Notes under the pieces: model-generated | What the model was told of the DNA's origin: nothing | Seen by the model: the letters and a program-made list of their open reading frames with translations, nothing else | Databases searched by the model: none | Made by a program: the position numbers and the translations under genes | NCBI RefSeq assembly: GCF_000330505.1 | Contig: NW_004191750.1 | Coordinates: forward strand, 529,470 to 593,469 | Direction of reading: 5' to 3' | Length of the DNA stretch: 64,000 nucleotides | Source: Entamoeba invadens IP1 | Lineage: Eukaryota > Evosea > Mastigamoebida > Endamoebidae | Shown: positions 55,213-64,000 of the stretch, piece after piece | Position numbering within the stretch: position 1 is the stretch's first letter | Layout of the letters: each line of letters starts with the position of its first letter

Positions 55213-55916
55213 TAAGATAAAACAAAAGAACAAAGTTTGTTCTTGACTCTTTTTCAAAGTCCATAATTTTTGAATTATAAATATGATTAATTTTATTATT
55301 GAAATACATTATTTTATTTCATACCAATTTGTACATTTTGAAGTAAAATGGAAATTCAATTCATTAGTATAGTATATTTATCACCCAGTTTGGTTCAAGT
55401 CTTTTCAACAGTTTTTGGTAGTTTAGACTTGTTCAATACAAAGTTGTGGTTTGTGCAATTAAAACTGAAATAAGGATGAAATGAAAATGATTACTGCATT
55501 TTTGTTTTCAATAAATTATACAACAAGTTTTTTTAATTAAAAACTTCATATGATTAAAATATGATTGTTTAAATCGAAATATTTTTACTTTTTTTAAGCA
55601 AAAAAAAATCGTAAAAAAAAGTTGATAAACAAAACAATAGAATAGCATTTTTTGAACAATAATACTTATAATTAATTATAAAAGAAACAGAACTTAAAAA
55701 AGAAAACAAAGAGGGATTTTTTATGTTTTTTAAAGATTATATTATAAGATAAAAGTAACTATGGAATGCATAGGTAAACCCAGAAGTGCTTATTCCACTC
55801 TTTAATATTTGGCAACTCATAATATTTAGTCATTGTCGTGCATATTAGAAAAGTTTGGATAACATTTTAAAAAGTTACATATGCTATATAAACCTCTGTT
55901 TGAGATCTTAAAATAT
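55213..55916. other. Spacer upstream of the C2-domain gene
   Basis: AT-rich, with a TATA-like site near its end listed separately. No gene was recognised. Confidence 0.6.
55884..55894 (+). promoter_or_regulatory. TATA-like box of the C2-domain gene
   Basis: CTATATAAACC lies about 25-30 bases upstream of the ATG at 55917. This favours 55917 over the earlier in-frame ATG at 55881, which would lie upstream of the TATA box. Confidence 0.5.
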
Positions 55917-57386
55917 ATGAGTAAAGAGTTCGAATTAACACTTATTGGTGCGAACCAGTTAGAAATCTCTGATGTTGTTGCACACTCCTCTGACCCGTAT
56001 GTCAAATTTGAGACCTCTGGCACCAAAAAGCAGAAGACCAAAATAATCAATGCGAACATCAACCCATATTGGAACCAAAGATTCGACATTAAAGCCAACT
56101 TTGGAGAAGAGATTAAGTTTGAGATATACGACCATGATGTCATTGGAAAGGACGACAAGATTGGGACAACATCTTTTGTTGTGCCACAAATGGACAATCA
56201 AGAGTTCTATTATGATGTTCTTCCCGTTTCTAAAAAGGGATATTTATACATCTGCTTAAAATGCACTAAAGGAGGTGTTCCCTTCAAGAGACCAATTACT
56301 TCAGCTGATGAATGTGTCTTGTTCTTTTCCAAAATTTCATTTGTCTGTGAGATCCAACCACGCCTAGCAACATTGGAACTGAAAATAGAAGGAAAGAAAG
56401 ACCAGGAAACACTTGCTTTTAACTTGTGCACTTGTATGATTTCTGAAGGATTCTATGTCAAGTGCAAACCAAACGACAAGATAACCTTCAAATTGAACCA
56501 AGTTGGTCTGTTCAGTGATTCTGGAATTTCATCAGCTAAATACATTGTGCCAGACTTCAGAGAAAAGGAAGACGAGACTGAAAGACTTCCATTAAAAAAG
56601 ATTGGCTCAATGAACTTTAAAGTCACATGTGTCAGAAGTGTCTATCACAGCGCATTCCCTAATCAAATTCCACAAAAGGAAGATATGGGCCTTGCACAAG
56701 TGAGTAAGATCTACATTTACATAGAGAAGGCGGTTGGAATCAAAGCTAAAGATATTGGAGGAACAAGTGATGCTTATGTCAAGATGAAAACATCGACAGG
56801 CAAAGAAAAGAAGACTTATATTGCACCGCCCTCTGTTAATCCAGTTTGGGCTAAAAACATTAAGACCAAAGTGCAAATGGGCGAAGAAATTACTTTCAAA
56901 TTGTTTGATCATGATATAATTGGAAAAGATGATAGCTTGGGAGATGCCAAGCTTCATATCACTGAAATGAATGGCTCATGGAAAAAAGCTACTTTGGACA
57001 TCTCAAAGAAAGGAAAGTTATACATCGAATACAAGTGGGTCAGAGGTATCTCTGGAATGTATCACGCTATTACTCATGGTGGTCCTATGCCTATGGCACA
57101 ACCTATGTATCCTCAACAACCTCCTATGGGTCAATACCCTCCTATGGGATATCCTCCTCAACAACAATTCCCTCAACAACCAATGGGTCAATATCCACCT
57201 ATGGGATACCCACAACAACAACCACCAATGGGGCAGTATCCACCTCAAGGTTATCCTCCTCAACAATACCCTCCACAACAACCTATGGGTCAATACCCTC
57301 CTCAAGGTTATCCAATGCAACAACCACCAATGGGTCAATACCCACCACAAGGCTATCCTCCACAGCAATTCCCTCCACAAAAATAA
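55917..57386 (+). CDS. C2-domain protein with Pro/Gln/Gly/Tyr-rich tail
   Basis: 489 residues from the ATG at 55917. The first C2 domain covers about residues 1-120 with calcium-ligand loops [12 protein letters not shown] and [11 protein letters not shown] middle C2-like module at about 135-250 lacks these Asp loops. A further C2 domain at about 255-370 again has SDAYVK and [10 protein letters not shown]. The C-terminal 110 residues are tandem repeats of the type [17 protein letters not shown]2 domains bind membrane phospholipids with calcium, and the Pro/Tyr tail could bind partners, as in amoebic C2 proteins that take part in phagocytosis. The tail is repeat-prone and may vary in length between strains. 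Confidence 0.85.
   Translation: MSKEFELTLIGANQLEISDVVAHSSDPYVKFETSGTKKQKTKIINANINPYWNQRFDIKANFGEEIKFEIYDHDVIGKDDKIGTTSFVVPQMDNQEFYYDVLPVSKKGYLYICLKCTKGGVPFKRPITSADECVLFFSKISFVCEIQPRLATLELKIEGKKDQETLAFNLCTCMISEGFYVKCKPNDKITFKLNQVGLFSDSGISSAKYIVPDFREKEDETERLPLKKIGSMNFKVTCVRSVYHSAFPNQIPQKEDMGLAQVSKIYIYIEKAVGIKAKDIGGTSDAYVKMKTSTGKEKKTYIAPPSVNPVWAKNIKTKVQMGEEITFKLFDHDIIGKDDSLGDAKLHITEMNGSWKKATLDISKKGKLYIEYKWVRGISGMYHAITHGGPMPMAQPMYPQQPPMGQYPPMGYPPQQQFPQQPMGQYPPMGYPQQQPPMGQYPPQGYPPQQYPPQQPMGQYPPQGYPMQQPPMGQYPPQGYPPQQFPPQK
57100..57383 (+). repeat. Coding tandem repeat ([12 protein letters not shown])
   Basis: Imperfect copies of a CCT/CCA-CAA-GGT-TAT codon cluster encode repeated GQYPP and GYPPQQ units. 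Codon use varies among copies, which suggests an old expansion with ongoing slippage. Confidence 0.8.
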
Positions 57387-57543
57387 GCATTTTTGAAAAC
57401 GGTATTTTTGGTTCTATTTTAATAGATTTCTCAACCGATATAAATAAGCAATATATTGGCTCGAAAGAATAAAATCTGTTCTATTATGTTACATGTAATC
57501 GAAATTTTATAGAACTCGTAAAACTAAAAACACATTCTAAAAA

Positions 57544-58755
57544 ATGGAACACTCGTATAAGCCTGTGGAGTTAACGACGGACACTATCCCACTCACTAAA
57601 GAACATTACACAAGAGGTCTCGATCTTTTGGTTGAAGGGAAAGCTGCATTAATAACACTTGCAGGAGGCCAAGGAAGTCGACTTGGATTTGAACATCCAA
57701 AAGGGATGTTTGTCATCCCTCTTAAAAATCCAATTTCTCTGTTTGGTGTTATTGCTGCGCGACTTCTGTGTCTTCAGAAACTTGCGAATGCACATGCGAA
57801 TATTACAACAACAAAATTGCACTGGTTTTTGATGACAAATGAAGAAACAACAGAGGAAATCAAAACATTCTTTAAAGATCACAACTTCTTTGGATTGTGC
57901 GAAAATCAAATCCATTTCTTCCCTCAAGGTATGCTTCCTGTCACTGATTTCAACGGTAAAACATTATACAGAGCACCAAATGAGCCGTTTATGGCACCAA
58001 ATGGACATGGTGGCTTATATAAAGCACTGGAAGACAGTGGTAATCTTGACTTTATGGAGAAGAGTGGCATTAAGTACACTGTTGTTCAAAACGTCGATAA
58101 CTTTTTGGGTAAATCGTTAGACCCCTTTTTTATTGGATACATAGACATTCTGAAAGCGGACATTTGCATCAAATCTGTCAAGAAAAGTTTCAAAGAAGAG
58201 AAGATGGGAATGTTTGTGGAAGAAAATGGGAAGATTAAATGCGTTGAATACTCGGAACTACCAGAAGAGTTGAATGGATATAACGAAAAGGGGGAGTTCA
58301 TATTTTCGAATGGACACATCTCACTTAATTGTTACACTGTTGATTACTTAAGAAAGGCCGCACACACACAATTGCCATTCCATATAGCAAAGAAGAAAGT
58401 AGGGTATATCGATGAAACTGGAAAACACATTGAACCGAAGAAGGAGAATGCAATTAAAAGTGAAATGTTCTTCTTTGACGCATTTTATTTGGCTGAAAAA
58501 ATCATATTACTTGGAATTCAGAGAGAAGAGGAGTTCGCCGCAGTTAAGTATGGGATGGATGAAAAACTTGAAAACGTCGAGACTGCGATCAGCGACTATT
58601 ACAAACACAACGTGAAGTATTTGAGAAATGTTGGTGCTATTGTAGACGATTCTAAGAGTAATATATGTGACATCTCATTCACTAGAACTTTCAATGGTAA
58701 TAATTTAGAAGAGTTTAAAGGAAAAACTATTCAACTGCCATTCTACTTGGAATAA
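57544..58755 (+). CDS. UAP1: UDP-N-acetylglucosamine pyrophosphorylase, copy 1
   Basis: Forms UDP-GlcNAc from UTP and GlcNAc-1-phosphate; UDP-GlcNAc feeds chitin synthesis for the cyst wall, GPI anchors and N-glycans. The 403-residue protein has the nucleotidyl-transfer loop LAGGQGSRLGFEHPKG (about residue 40), QIHFFPQGMLPVTDF, APNGHGGLYKAL and VQNVDNFLGKSLDP, all family signatures. It is somewhat shorter than animal UAP1 at its N-terminus. It shares long identical nucleotide tracts with the copy at 62660, and the UPF1-like helicase lies between the two. The ATG at 57544 follows a run of A's. Confidence 0.93.
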   Translation: MEHSYKPVELTTDTIPLTKEHYTRGLDLLVEGKAALITLAGGQGSRLGFEHPKGMFVIPLKNPISLFGVIAARLLCLQKLANAHANITTTKLHWFLMTNEETTEEIKTFFKDHNFFGLCENQIHFFPQGMLPVTDFNGKTLYRAPNEPFMAPNGHGGLYKALEDSGNLDFMEKSGIKYTVVQNVDNFLGKSLDPFFIGYIDILKADICIKSVKKSFKEEKMGMFVEENGKIKCVEYSELPEELNGYNEKGEFIFSNGHISLNCYTVDYLRKAAHTQLPFHIAKKKVGYIDETGKHIEPKKENAIKSEMFFFDAFYLAEKIILLGIQREEEFAAVKYGMDEKLENVETAISDYYKHNVKYLRNVGAIVDDSKSNICDISFTRTFNGNNLEEFKGKTIQLPFYLE

Positions 58756-59443
58756 TTAAAAAAGTATTACAATTGTTAGTTTGTGTTAATTTAATTTTTA
58801 CTAAAAAGTTCTATTAATTTTTAATTAGTGTTGTTTAAACTTGTAACAAACTAATAGTGTTGATTTTAAATATTTGTAACTATTTAGAATCAATTATTTG
58901 AACAAAAAAATTGTTTTGATAAAAAAATAATCGCAAATTGTAACACAATTGAAAATATTACATTTCTTAGAATATATTATTTTTATTATTATTTGTTAAA
59001 GAATCACCAGTTTTGTGATTATAGTACTTAATCAGCTCAATCAAATTTGTTAAACAAGAAAAATGAAGCTTTGTTATTTATTTAAAGTTTTACATCTTCT
59101 AACAAACAATTTGGTTATTTAAAGATTATCAGTGTTTTTTGCTTCATATAAAATATTAAAGTTTTTTCAGTCTTCTTTTCAAAACATAGTTTAAGAGTAT
59201 AAAATTTAAATATTACAACTTTTTCAATAACGCAAAAAATATACACTAAATAAACATGTCAATAGTTCTTTAAACATTTTAGAACTCACTTGTAACTTTT
59301 TTATATTTTTAAAGTGTTTTAATACAATAAAAAGATAACACATTTCAATATAATGTTTCACTTTTAATAAAAAGACTATTGAAAGAAATAACGTAAATTA
59401 TTTTTTTTACAATAAAAGGATATAGAGTTGGGGAAAATAATAA
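58756..59443. other. Intergenic spacer
   Basis: AT-rich spacer upstream of the helicase gene. No gene or repeat was recognised. Confidence 0.6.
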
Positions 59444-62290
59444 ATGGAAGAAGAGCAGAAATGTACCTATTGTGACCAGACATGTGGCATTAAATGTGAA
59501 GACTGTGGAAAGTACTTTTGCAACGGACGAATACTTAATCATTCGTTTAGTCAAATACTGTTCCATTTGAAGTGCCAACACCACAAAAATGTTTCACTCA
59601 AAGGTGAGATAATCAAATGTTCCAAATGTGGCGATTCAAACATATTTAACCTGAAATGCAATGTGTTGAAAGAAATTTTTTGTCACGTCTGTCTCAGAAA
59701 TGACACAGTCGTTCCTGAAATCGAAAAACCCGCCTATGAATTTTCTCTTGTTGGAGAAACTAAGTTGAGTCAACACTATTTTGGAGAAGATGAAGAGGGG
59801 AGTGATGTCGACAAAAAGGAAGTGAGAGCAATAGAAAACGTTGTGTATGGTGATTGGGATGGAACACAAATTGCCAACTATTACAAAGACACAGAAGAGT
59901 ATCAACTCACATACGACTATTTGATAGAACAAGAAGACGAAGTTGATGATAAAAGAAATGTAATAGAAGACTGTTACAAATCAACAGAAACACTTTTCAC
60001 TAATTGGCAAAATACTCAGCCACTGAAACGACTCAAAATGTTCAAAATGTGCAACGTACAAGGGGTGGACAAATGGTATGTACAACTGAAGTTGTGGGAA
60101 AAGAAAACTTTTATAAAAAAGAATATGGTTGTGGTTTTTACGTTTGGTGGACCAGCTGGACTTGTCAATGAAACCAATTTTGAGTCGTTTGAAAATCATG
60201 ACGATGAAAATGAGCTTATCAGACTTACAGAAAAAGTTGATCATTTTGCCATTTCAACTGTCGTCAGAATTAGTCAAGACTCTGTTGAGATGTATGTGAA
60301 AGAAAATTTGTTCAAATCAAAAGTGTTGAAAGAGAAGACAAAAATGACTGAGGAACTAGCCAAAAGTAAATTAATCAGAATTTACTTTATTTGCCATTCA
60401 CAACAAACAACCAGAATTAGGTTTAACGAGTTTGTAGAACAAGAAGAAGGAACAGAAAAGATGTCTCTAATTCTTGGAAATGACAATCCAGGAAAAAAAT
60501 CAGAAGATGATATATACCAATCAAAAGACATTTACTCCAAAAAGACTAAATTAAATGAGACGCAAAAAAATGCAGTTTTAAATGCAATGAATAATCCAAT
60601 AAGTGTTGTCATAGGTCCACCAGGTACTGGTAAAACCAAATGTGCGGCTGTAGCTACAATATCTTATTTAGAAGCTTTAAAAAGAGAAGATGATAATAGT
60701 GGAAGAGCACACTCTACCAGAAGAGCGCTTTGTGTTGCTTCTTCAAATTCTGCAACCGAAGTATTTGCAAATTACTGTTCAGAAGAAGACCTTACTGTTG
60801 TCAGAATTATTCCATATGACTCAATTGGAGATATGACCAAAGATGTGGTGGATAAATCTATCTACCAACGTGCTTTAGACTATGCAAAAGAATTGAATGG
60901 TGATGTGACTGTAAAACCAAAACCCTTTAAAGTCTCAGAAGTCAAACTGATTCAACAAGTACATCCCAAACCCCTAAAACCAACTCCCATTGTAAAGAAA
61001 GTTGAAATCGAGAAAGACTCCGAAATGCAAGAAGTTGCTCCTTCAAAACCAAAGCCCAAAGCTAAAACCCAAACACACAAAGGTGTATCAAAGATTGATG
61101 ATAAAAAAGATGATATACGACATCAAATTGTCCCAAGTGTTCCCCAGTTTAAAAGTGATCCCCATCCCAAGAAACATCCAAAATCCACGAAAGAACATCA
61201 ACCCCCAGCAATAGTTCAACAATTGGAATTTATTCTAGAAAGGTCTAATTGGGGAGACTACGATAACCAACGAAAAATTGATTCTTACAGGAAATCAATT
61301 GATGGGTTTGTTGAAACTCATTTGATGGAGATCATTGGAGACGCTGACTGTGTATGTGCGACAAGTAATATGATCATGTCAAGGAAACTTGATGGACTCA
61401 AATTTGATCTGTCTGTCTTGGACGAAGCAGGACAAGTACTTGAACCGCAGAGCTTTGTTACTCTTTGTCGTGGACAAAAAAGTATTTTACTTGGTGACTT
61501 ACAACAATTAACTGCGGTAGTCAAGAGTGAAGCAGGTAAAAAGGCCAAATACGACAAATCAGCCATGGAACGGTTTATTCGAATGGGTAATGTACCCGTC
61601 ACCAATTTAAATCAACAATATAGAATGGACAGAGGGATGCACGACTTTTGTAGTTCAATGTTTTACAATGGAGAACTGCAATACGCTAAAAGGGATGTTA
61701 AGCAAGATGAAAAAACACTCGAAGTGTTGGGAAATATTTTCGAACAAGACGAGAAGAAGTGTTTTCCACTCATCTTCATCAATCACAAAGGCACGGAATC
61801 GTCTTCGGAACAAAACATGAGTCTTTTCAATGAAGAGGAACATATGATTGTGTTGGGACTCCTTGAAAAAATGACAAAAGAAATACATGTGAGTGAAGAA
61901 AACATAGCAGTGATCACACCATATTTTAGACAGAAGTCATTGATCCAACAACGACAAGTAACAAAAGTGAGAATTGAAACTATTGATGGGTTTCAAGGTA
62001 ACGAAAAAGACTTTGTGTTTGTCTCGACTGTGAGGTGCAACAAAAAAGGTGGCCCTGGATTTATGGGTAATTACCATCGAGTCAATGTTAGCTTGACAAG
62101 AGCAAGAAAAGTGTGTGTTGTTGTGGGTAATAAAAAAACTCTTAAAAGAGCAGAAGTCTGGAGACGCTTCTTTAACTATATTGCCAAAAATGATTCATAC
62201 TACGTATGGGAAAACAAAAGGTTGAGACACAAAAGTATTAAAGTAAATGATAAAGACGAGTATACTAAATTCAGTGGAAGAAAGGCTTAG
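59444..62290 (+). CDS. UPF1: UPF1-like SF1 RNA helicase
   Basis: RNA helicase of nonsense-mediated decay, 948 residues. The N-terminal 90 residues carry Cys/His zinc-binding pairs of the UPF1 CH domain (CTYCDQTCGIKCEDCGKYFC and CSKCGD). The helicase core has Walker A GPPGTGKTK (about residue 391), Walker B VLDEAGQVLEPQ, LNQQYRMD, TIDGFQGNEKDFV and LTRARKV. The segment between motifs Ia and II is stretched by a Lys/Pro-rich insertion at about residues 488-590. UPF1 proteins unwind RNA and recruit decay factors at premature stop codons. The C-terminal SQ-rich tail of animal UPF1 is missing. The ATG at 59444 begins the CH region directly. Confidence 0.95.
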   Translation: MEEEQKCTYCDQTCGIKCEDCGKYFCNGRILNHSFSQILFHLKCQHHKNVSLKGEIIKCSKCGDSNIFNLKCNVLKEIFCHVCLRNDTVVPEIEKPAYEFSLVGETKLSQHYFGEDEEGSDVDKKEVRAIENVVYGDWDGTQIANYYKDTEEYQLTYDYLIEQEDEVDDKRNVIEDCYKSTETLFTNWQNTQPLKRLKMFKMCNVQGVDKWYVQLKLWEKKTFIKKNMVVVFTFGGPAGLVNETNFESFENHDDENELIRLTEKVDHFAISTVVRISQDSVEMYVKENLFKSKVLKEKTKMTEELAKSKLIRIYFICHSQQTTRIRFNEFVEQEEGTEKMSLILGNDNPGKKSEDDIYQSKDIYSKKTKLNETQKNAVLNAMNNPISVVIGPPGTGKTKCAAVATISYLEALKREDDNSGRAHSTRRALCVASSNSATEVFANYCSEEDLTVVRIIPYDSIGDMTKDVVDKSIYQRALDYAKELNGDVTVKPKPFKVSEVKLIQQVHPKPLKPTPIVKKVEIEKDSEMQEVAPSKPKPKAKTQTHKGVSKIDDKKDDIRHQIVPSVPQFKSDPHPKKHPKSTKEHQPPAIVQQLEFILERSNWGDYDNQRKIDSYRKSIDGFVETHLMEIIGDADCVCATSNMIMSRKLDGLKFDLSVLDEAGQVLEPQSFVTLCRGQKSILLGDLQQLTAVVKSEAGKKAKYDKSAMERFIRMGNVPVTNLNQQYRMDRGMHDFCSSMFYNGELQYAKRDVKQDEKTLEVLGNIFEQDEKKCFPLIFINHKGTESSSEQNMSLFNEEEHMIVLGLLEKMTKEIHVSEENIAVITPYFRQKSLIQQRQVTKVRIETIDGFQGNEKDFVFVSTVRCNKKGGPGFMGNYHRVNVSLTRARKVCVVVGNKKTLKRAEVWRRFFNYIAKNDSYYVWENKRLRHKSIKVNDKDEYTKFSGRKA

Positions 62291-62659
62291 GAGTAATTTA
62301 GTTGGGTTGTTTAATTGTTGTGGATGGTGTACGAAGCGTACGTTACATACGACTAAATAGAAGATTGGAAGTCAAAGTGTATAAGATAGAAACAAATTGG
62401 TTAAAAAAACTATATATTTTACAATTCAATAGAGTAGTTAATTCATATAATAAATAAATTATAAAGTATAGTATTTTTAATTGTTCCAAAGTTTTATTGA
62501 CTTTCATTTAACGTCCGAAAAGGTCTAAAAATGTTTTATCATAAATACATTATATTAGTAATTAATTTATTTTTATTATTCATTTATTAGGTATTAAAAA
62601 CGAAACAACAATTACAAAAAAATGGTATTAAAAACTCAAATTATCTCTAAAAGTATCAA
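62291..62659. other. Intergenic spacer
   Basis: AT-rich spacer before the second pyrophosphorylase copy. No feature was recognised. Confidence 0.6.
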
Positions 62660-64000
62660 ATGTATAAGCCTGTAAATCCAACGACGGACACTATCCCACT
62701 CACTAAAGAACACTATAAAAATGGACTTAAACTATTGAGCGAAGGGAAAGCTGCATTAATAACACTTGCAGGAGGCCAAGGAAGTCGACTTGGATTTGAA
62801 CATCCAAAAGGGATGTTTGTCATCCCTCTTAAAAATCCAATTTCTATTTTCGGAACAACAGCTGCGCGACTTCTGTGTCTTCAGAAACTTGCGAATGCAC
62901 ATGCGAATATTACAACAACAAAATTGCACTGGTTTTTGATGACAAATGAAGAAACAACAGAGGAAATCAAAACATTCTTTAAAGATCACAACTTCTTTGG
63001 ATTGTGCGAAAATCAAATCCATTTCTTCCCTCAAGGTATGCTCCCTGTCACTGATTTTAACGGTAAAACACTTTACGAAGAAATAGGAAAGCCGTTTATG
63101 GCGCCAAATGGACATGGGGGACTTTATAAAGCATTGGAAGATAATGGCGTGTTGGATTTTATGGAGAAGAGTGGCATTAAATACACTGTTGTTCACAATG
63201 TCGATAATATAATGAACAAAGCTATTGATCCAAACATGATCGGGTATATGGATTTGTTACACTCTGACATTTGCATCAAAGTAGTGAAGAAAAGTTTCAA
63301 AGAAGAGAAGATTGGAATTTTAGTTGAAGAAGATAAGAAGGTGAAGTGCGTTGAATATACTGAATTAACAGAAGAGTTGAATAAGATTAAAGACAATGGC
63401 GATTTTGAATATGGAAGTGGACACATCTCAATCAACGCCTATACTACAGAGTTCTTTAAAAAGGCCGCACACACACAATTGCCATTCCATATAGCCAAGG
63501 AGANNNNNNNNNNNNNNNNNNNNNNNNNNNNNNNNNNNNNNNNNNNNNNNNNNNNNNNNNNNNNNNNNNNNNNNNNNNNNNNNNNNNNNNNNNNNNNNNN
63601 NNNAGATAGAGTGAGTGCGTGATATACTGATTACAGAGAGTGATAGATAAGACAATGCGATTTGAATATGAAGTGACACATCTCAATCACGCTATACTAC
63701 AGAGTTCTTTAAAAGGCCGCACACACACAATTGCCATTCCATATAGCCAAGAAGAAGGTCACACATATACTAGAAGATGGCACTAAAGTAGAACCCAAGG
63801 AGAATAACGCTATTAAAAGAGAAATGTTCTTCTTCGACGCGTTCCCACTTGCTGAAAGAGTCTCTGTGTTTGAAATTAAAAGAGAAGAGGAATTCTCAGC
63901 AATTAAGAACTCAATTAAAGAAGAGACTGATAATGTTAATACCGCTATAAAAGATTTTTACGCTTTGAATGTCAAACATCTTAAGAACGCTGGTGCAATT
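62660..64000 (+). CDS. UAP1: UDP-N-acetylglucosamine pyrophosphorylase, copy 2, interrupted by a false gap, 3' partial
   Basis: Second UAP1-type gene, closely related to the copy at 57544: LAGGQGSRLG loop, HFFPQGMLPVTDF, APNGHGGLYKAL and VHNVDNIMNKAIDP. The frame is open to the N-run at 63503. After the run, 63604-63752 repeats the sequence already seen at about 63331-63503 but with doubled bases collapsed, as from a poor-quality read end. The correct frame resumes at about 63725 and runs open to the window end (KKVTHILEDGTK...AGAI). The true gene is probably continuous, with the N-run and repeated stretch as an assembly artefact. The C-terminal end is outside the window. Confidence 0.88.
63504..63603. 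other. Assembly gap of 100 N, probably false
   Basis: The left flank (63331-63503) and right flank (63604-about 63752) are the same sequence, the right one with homopolymer or doublet deletions. The two contigs therefore overlap and no sequence is missing. Confidence 0.9.

Noticed and set aside
55390..55400. GGTTCAAGTC resembling a tRNA B-box
   Set aside because: No A-box or acceptor/anticodon stems could be formed around it, so not a tRNA.
55881..55916. Earlier in-frame ATG of the C2-domain gene
   Set aside because: It precedes a good TATA-like box, and the C2 fold starts naturally at the ATG at 55917.
57018..57380. Minus-strand open frame opposite the C2 protein tail
   Set aside because: A shadow of the Pro/Gln-rich codon repeats, giving Trp/Arg/Leu repeats without any independent support.

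Overview
The window is nuclear DNA of an Entamoeba-type amoeba, more likely E. invadens or a close relative than E. histolytica. The evidence is AT-rich spacers, compact genes on both strands, short introns starting GTTTGT or GTTTGG, ER proteins ending KDEL, an amoebic papain-type protease, and TLDc, RhoGEF, RasGEF, TBC and RhoGAP signalling genes. Tc1/mariner-like DNA elements with TA target sites also fit E. invadens, where DNA transposons are known to be common, but the species is inferred. Three runs of exactly 100 N (5222-5321, 15358-15457, 63504-63603) are scaffold gaps of arbitrary length.

Layout. 1-11.5 kb: 3' end of a PDI-like gene, a GPATCH1-like protein, RidA, an ARM-like protein, a secreted coiled-coil protein, a DH-PH-FYVE RhoGEF and a two-exon Gln-rich protein. 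12-18 kb: a TLDc protein, a 1.5-kb spacer with a candidate structured RNA, a cysteine protease cut by a gap, and BiP. 18-26 kb: a TRF4-like nucleotidyltransferase, a Ste24-like membrane protein without the zinc motif, a Gln-rich coiled-coil protein and the first member of a small paralogous family. 26-35 kb: a Sec1/Munc18 protein, a three-exon PP2C, a two-exon RasGEF and a second family member. 36-45 kb: two-exon peptidyl-tRNA hydrolase 2, a type II glycosyltransferase-like protein, two-exon TBC RabGAP, an Spg1/Tem1-like GTPase, four-exon NAA10/ARD1, a chagasin-like inhibitor, a small membrane protein and a third family member. 47-53.6 kb: four-exon RhoGAP, an 866-residue LRR-like Entamoeba family protein, a protein with a NET-like tail and a four-EF-hand protein. 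53.7-55.2 kb: two adjacent TA-flanked inverted-repeat elements. 55.9-64 kb: a C2-domain protein and two UDP-GlcNAc pyrophosphorylase paralogues either side of an UPF1 helicase.

Functional links. PDI and BiP serve ER folding. The cysteine protease and the chagasin-like inhibitor are a plausible enzyme/inhibitor pair. RhoGEF, RhoGAP, RasGEF, TBC, Spg1-like GTPase, SM protein, C2 protein and EF-hand protein belong to membrane and cytoskeletal signalling. The pyrophosphorylases make UDP-GlcNAc, the chitin precursor of the cyst wall. There is no sign of operons. Many genes were only complete after introns were placed by donor, acceptor, reading phase and family alignment; those joins are reasoned from the sequence, not confirmed by transcripts.
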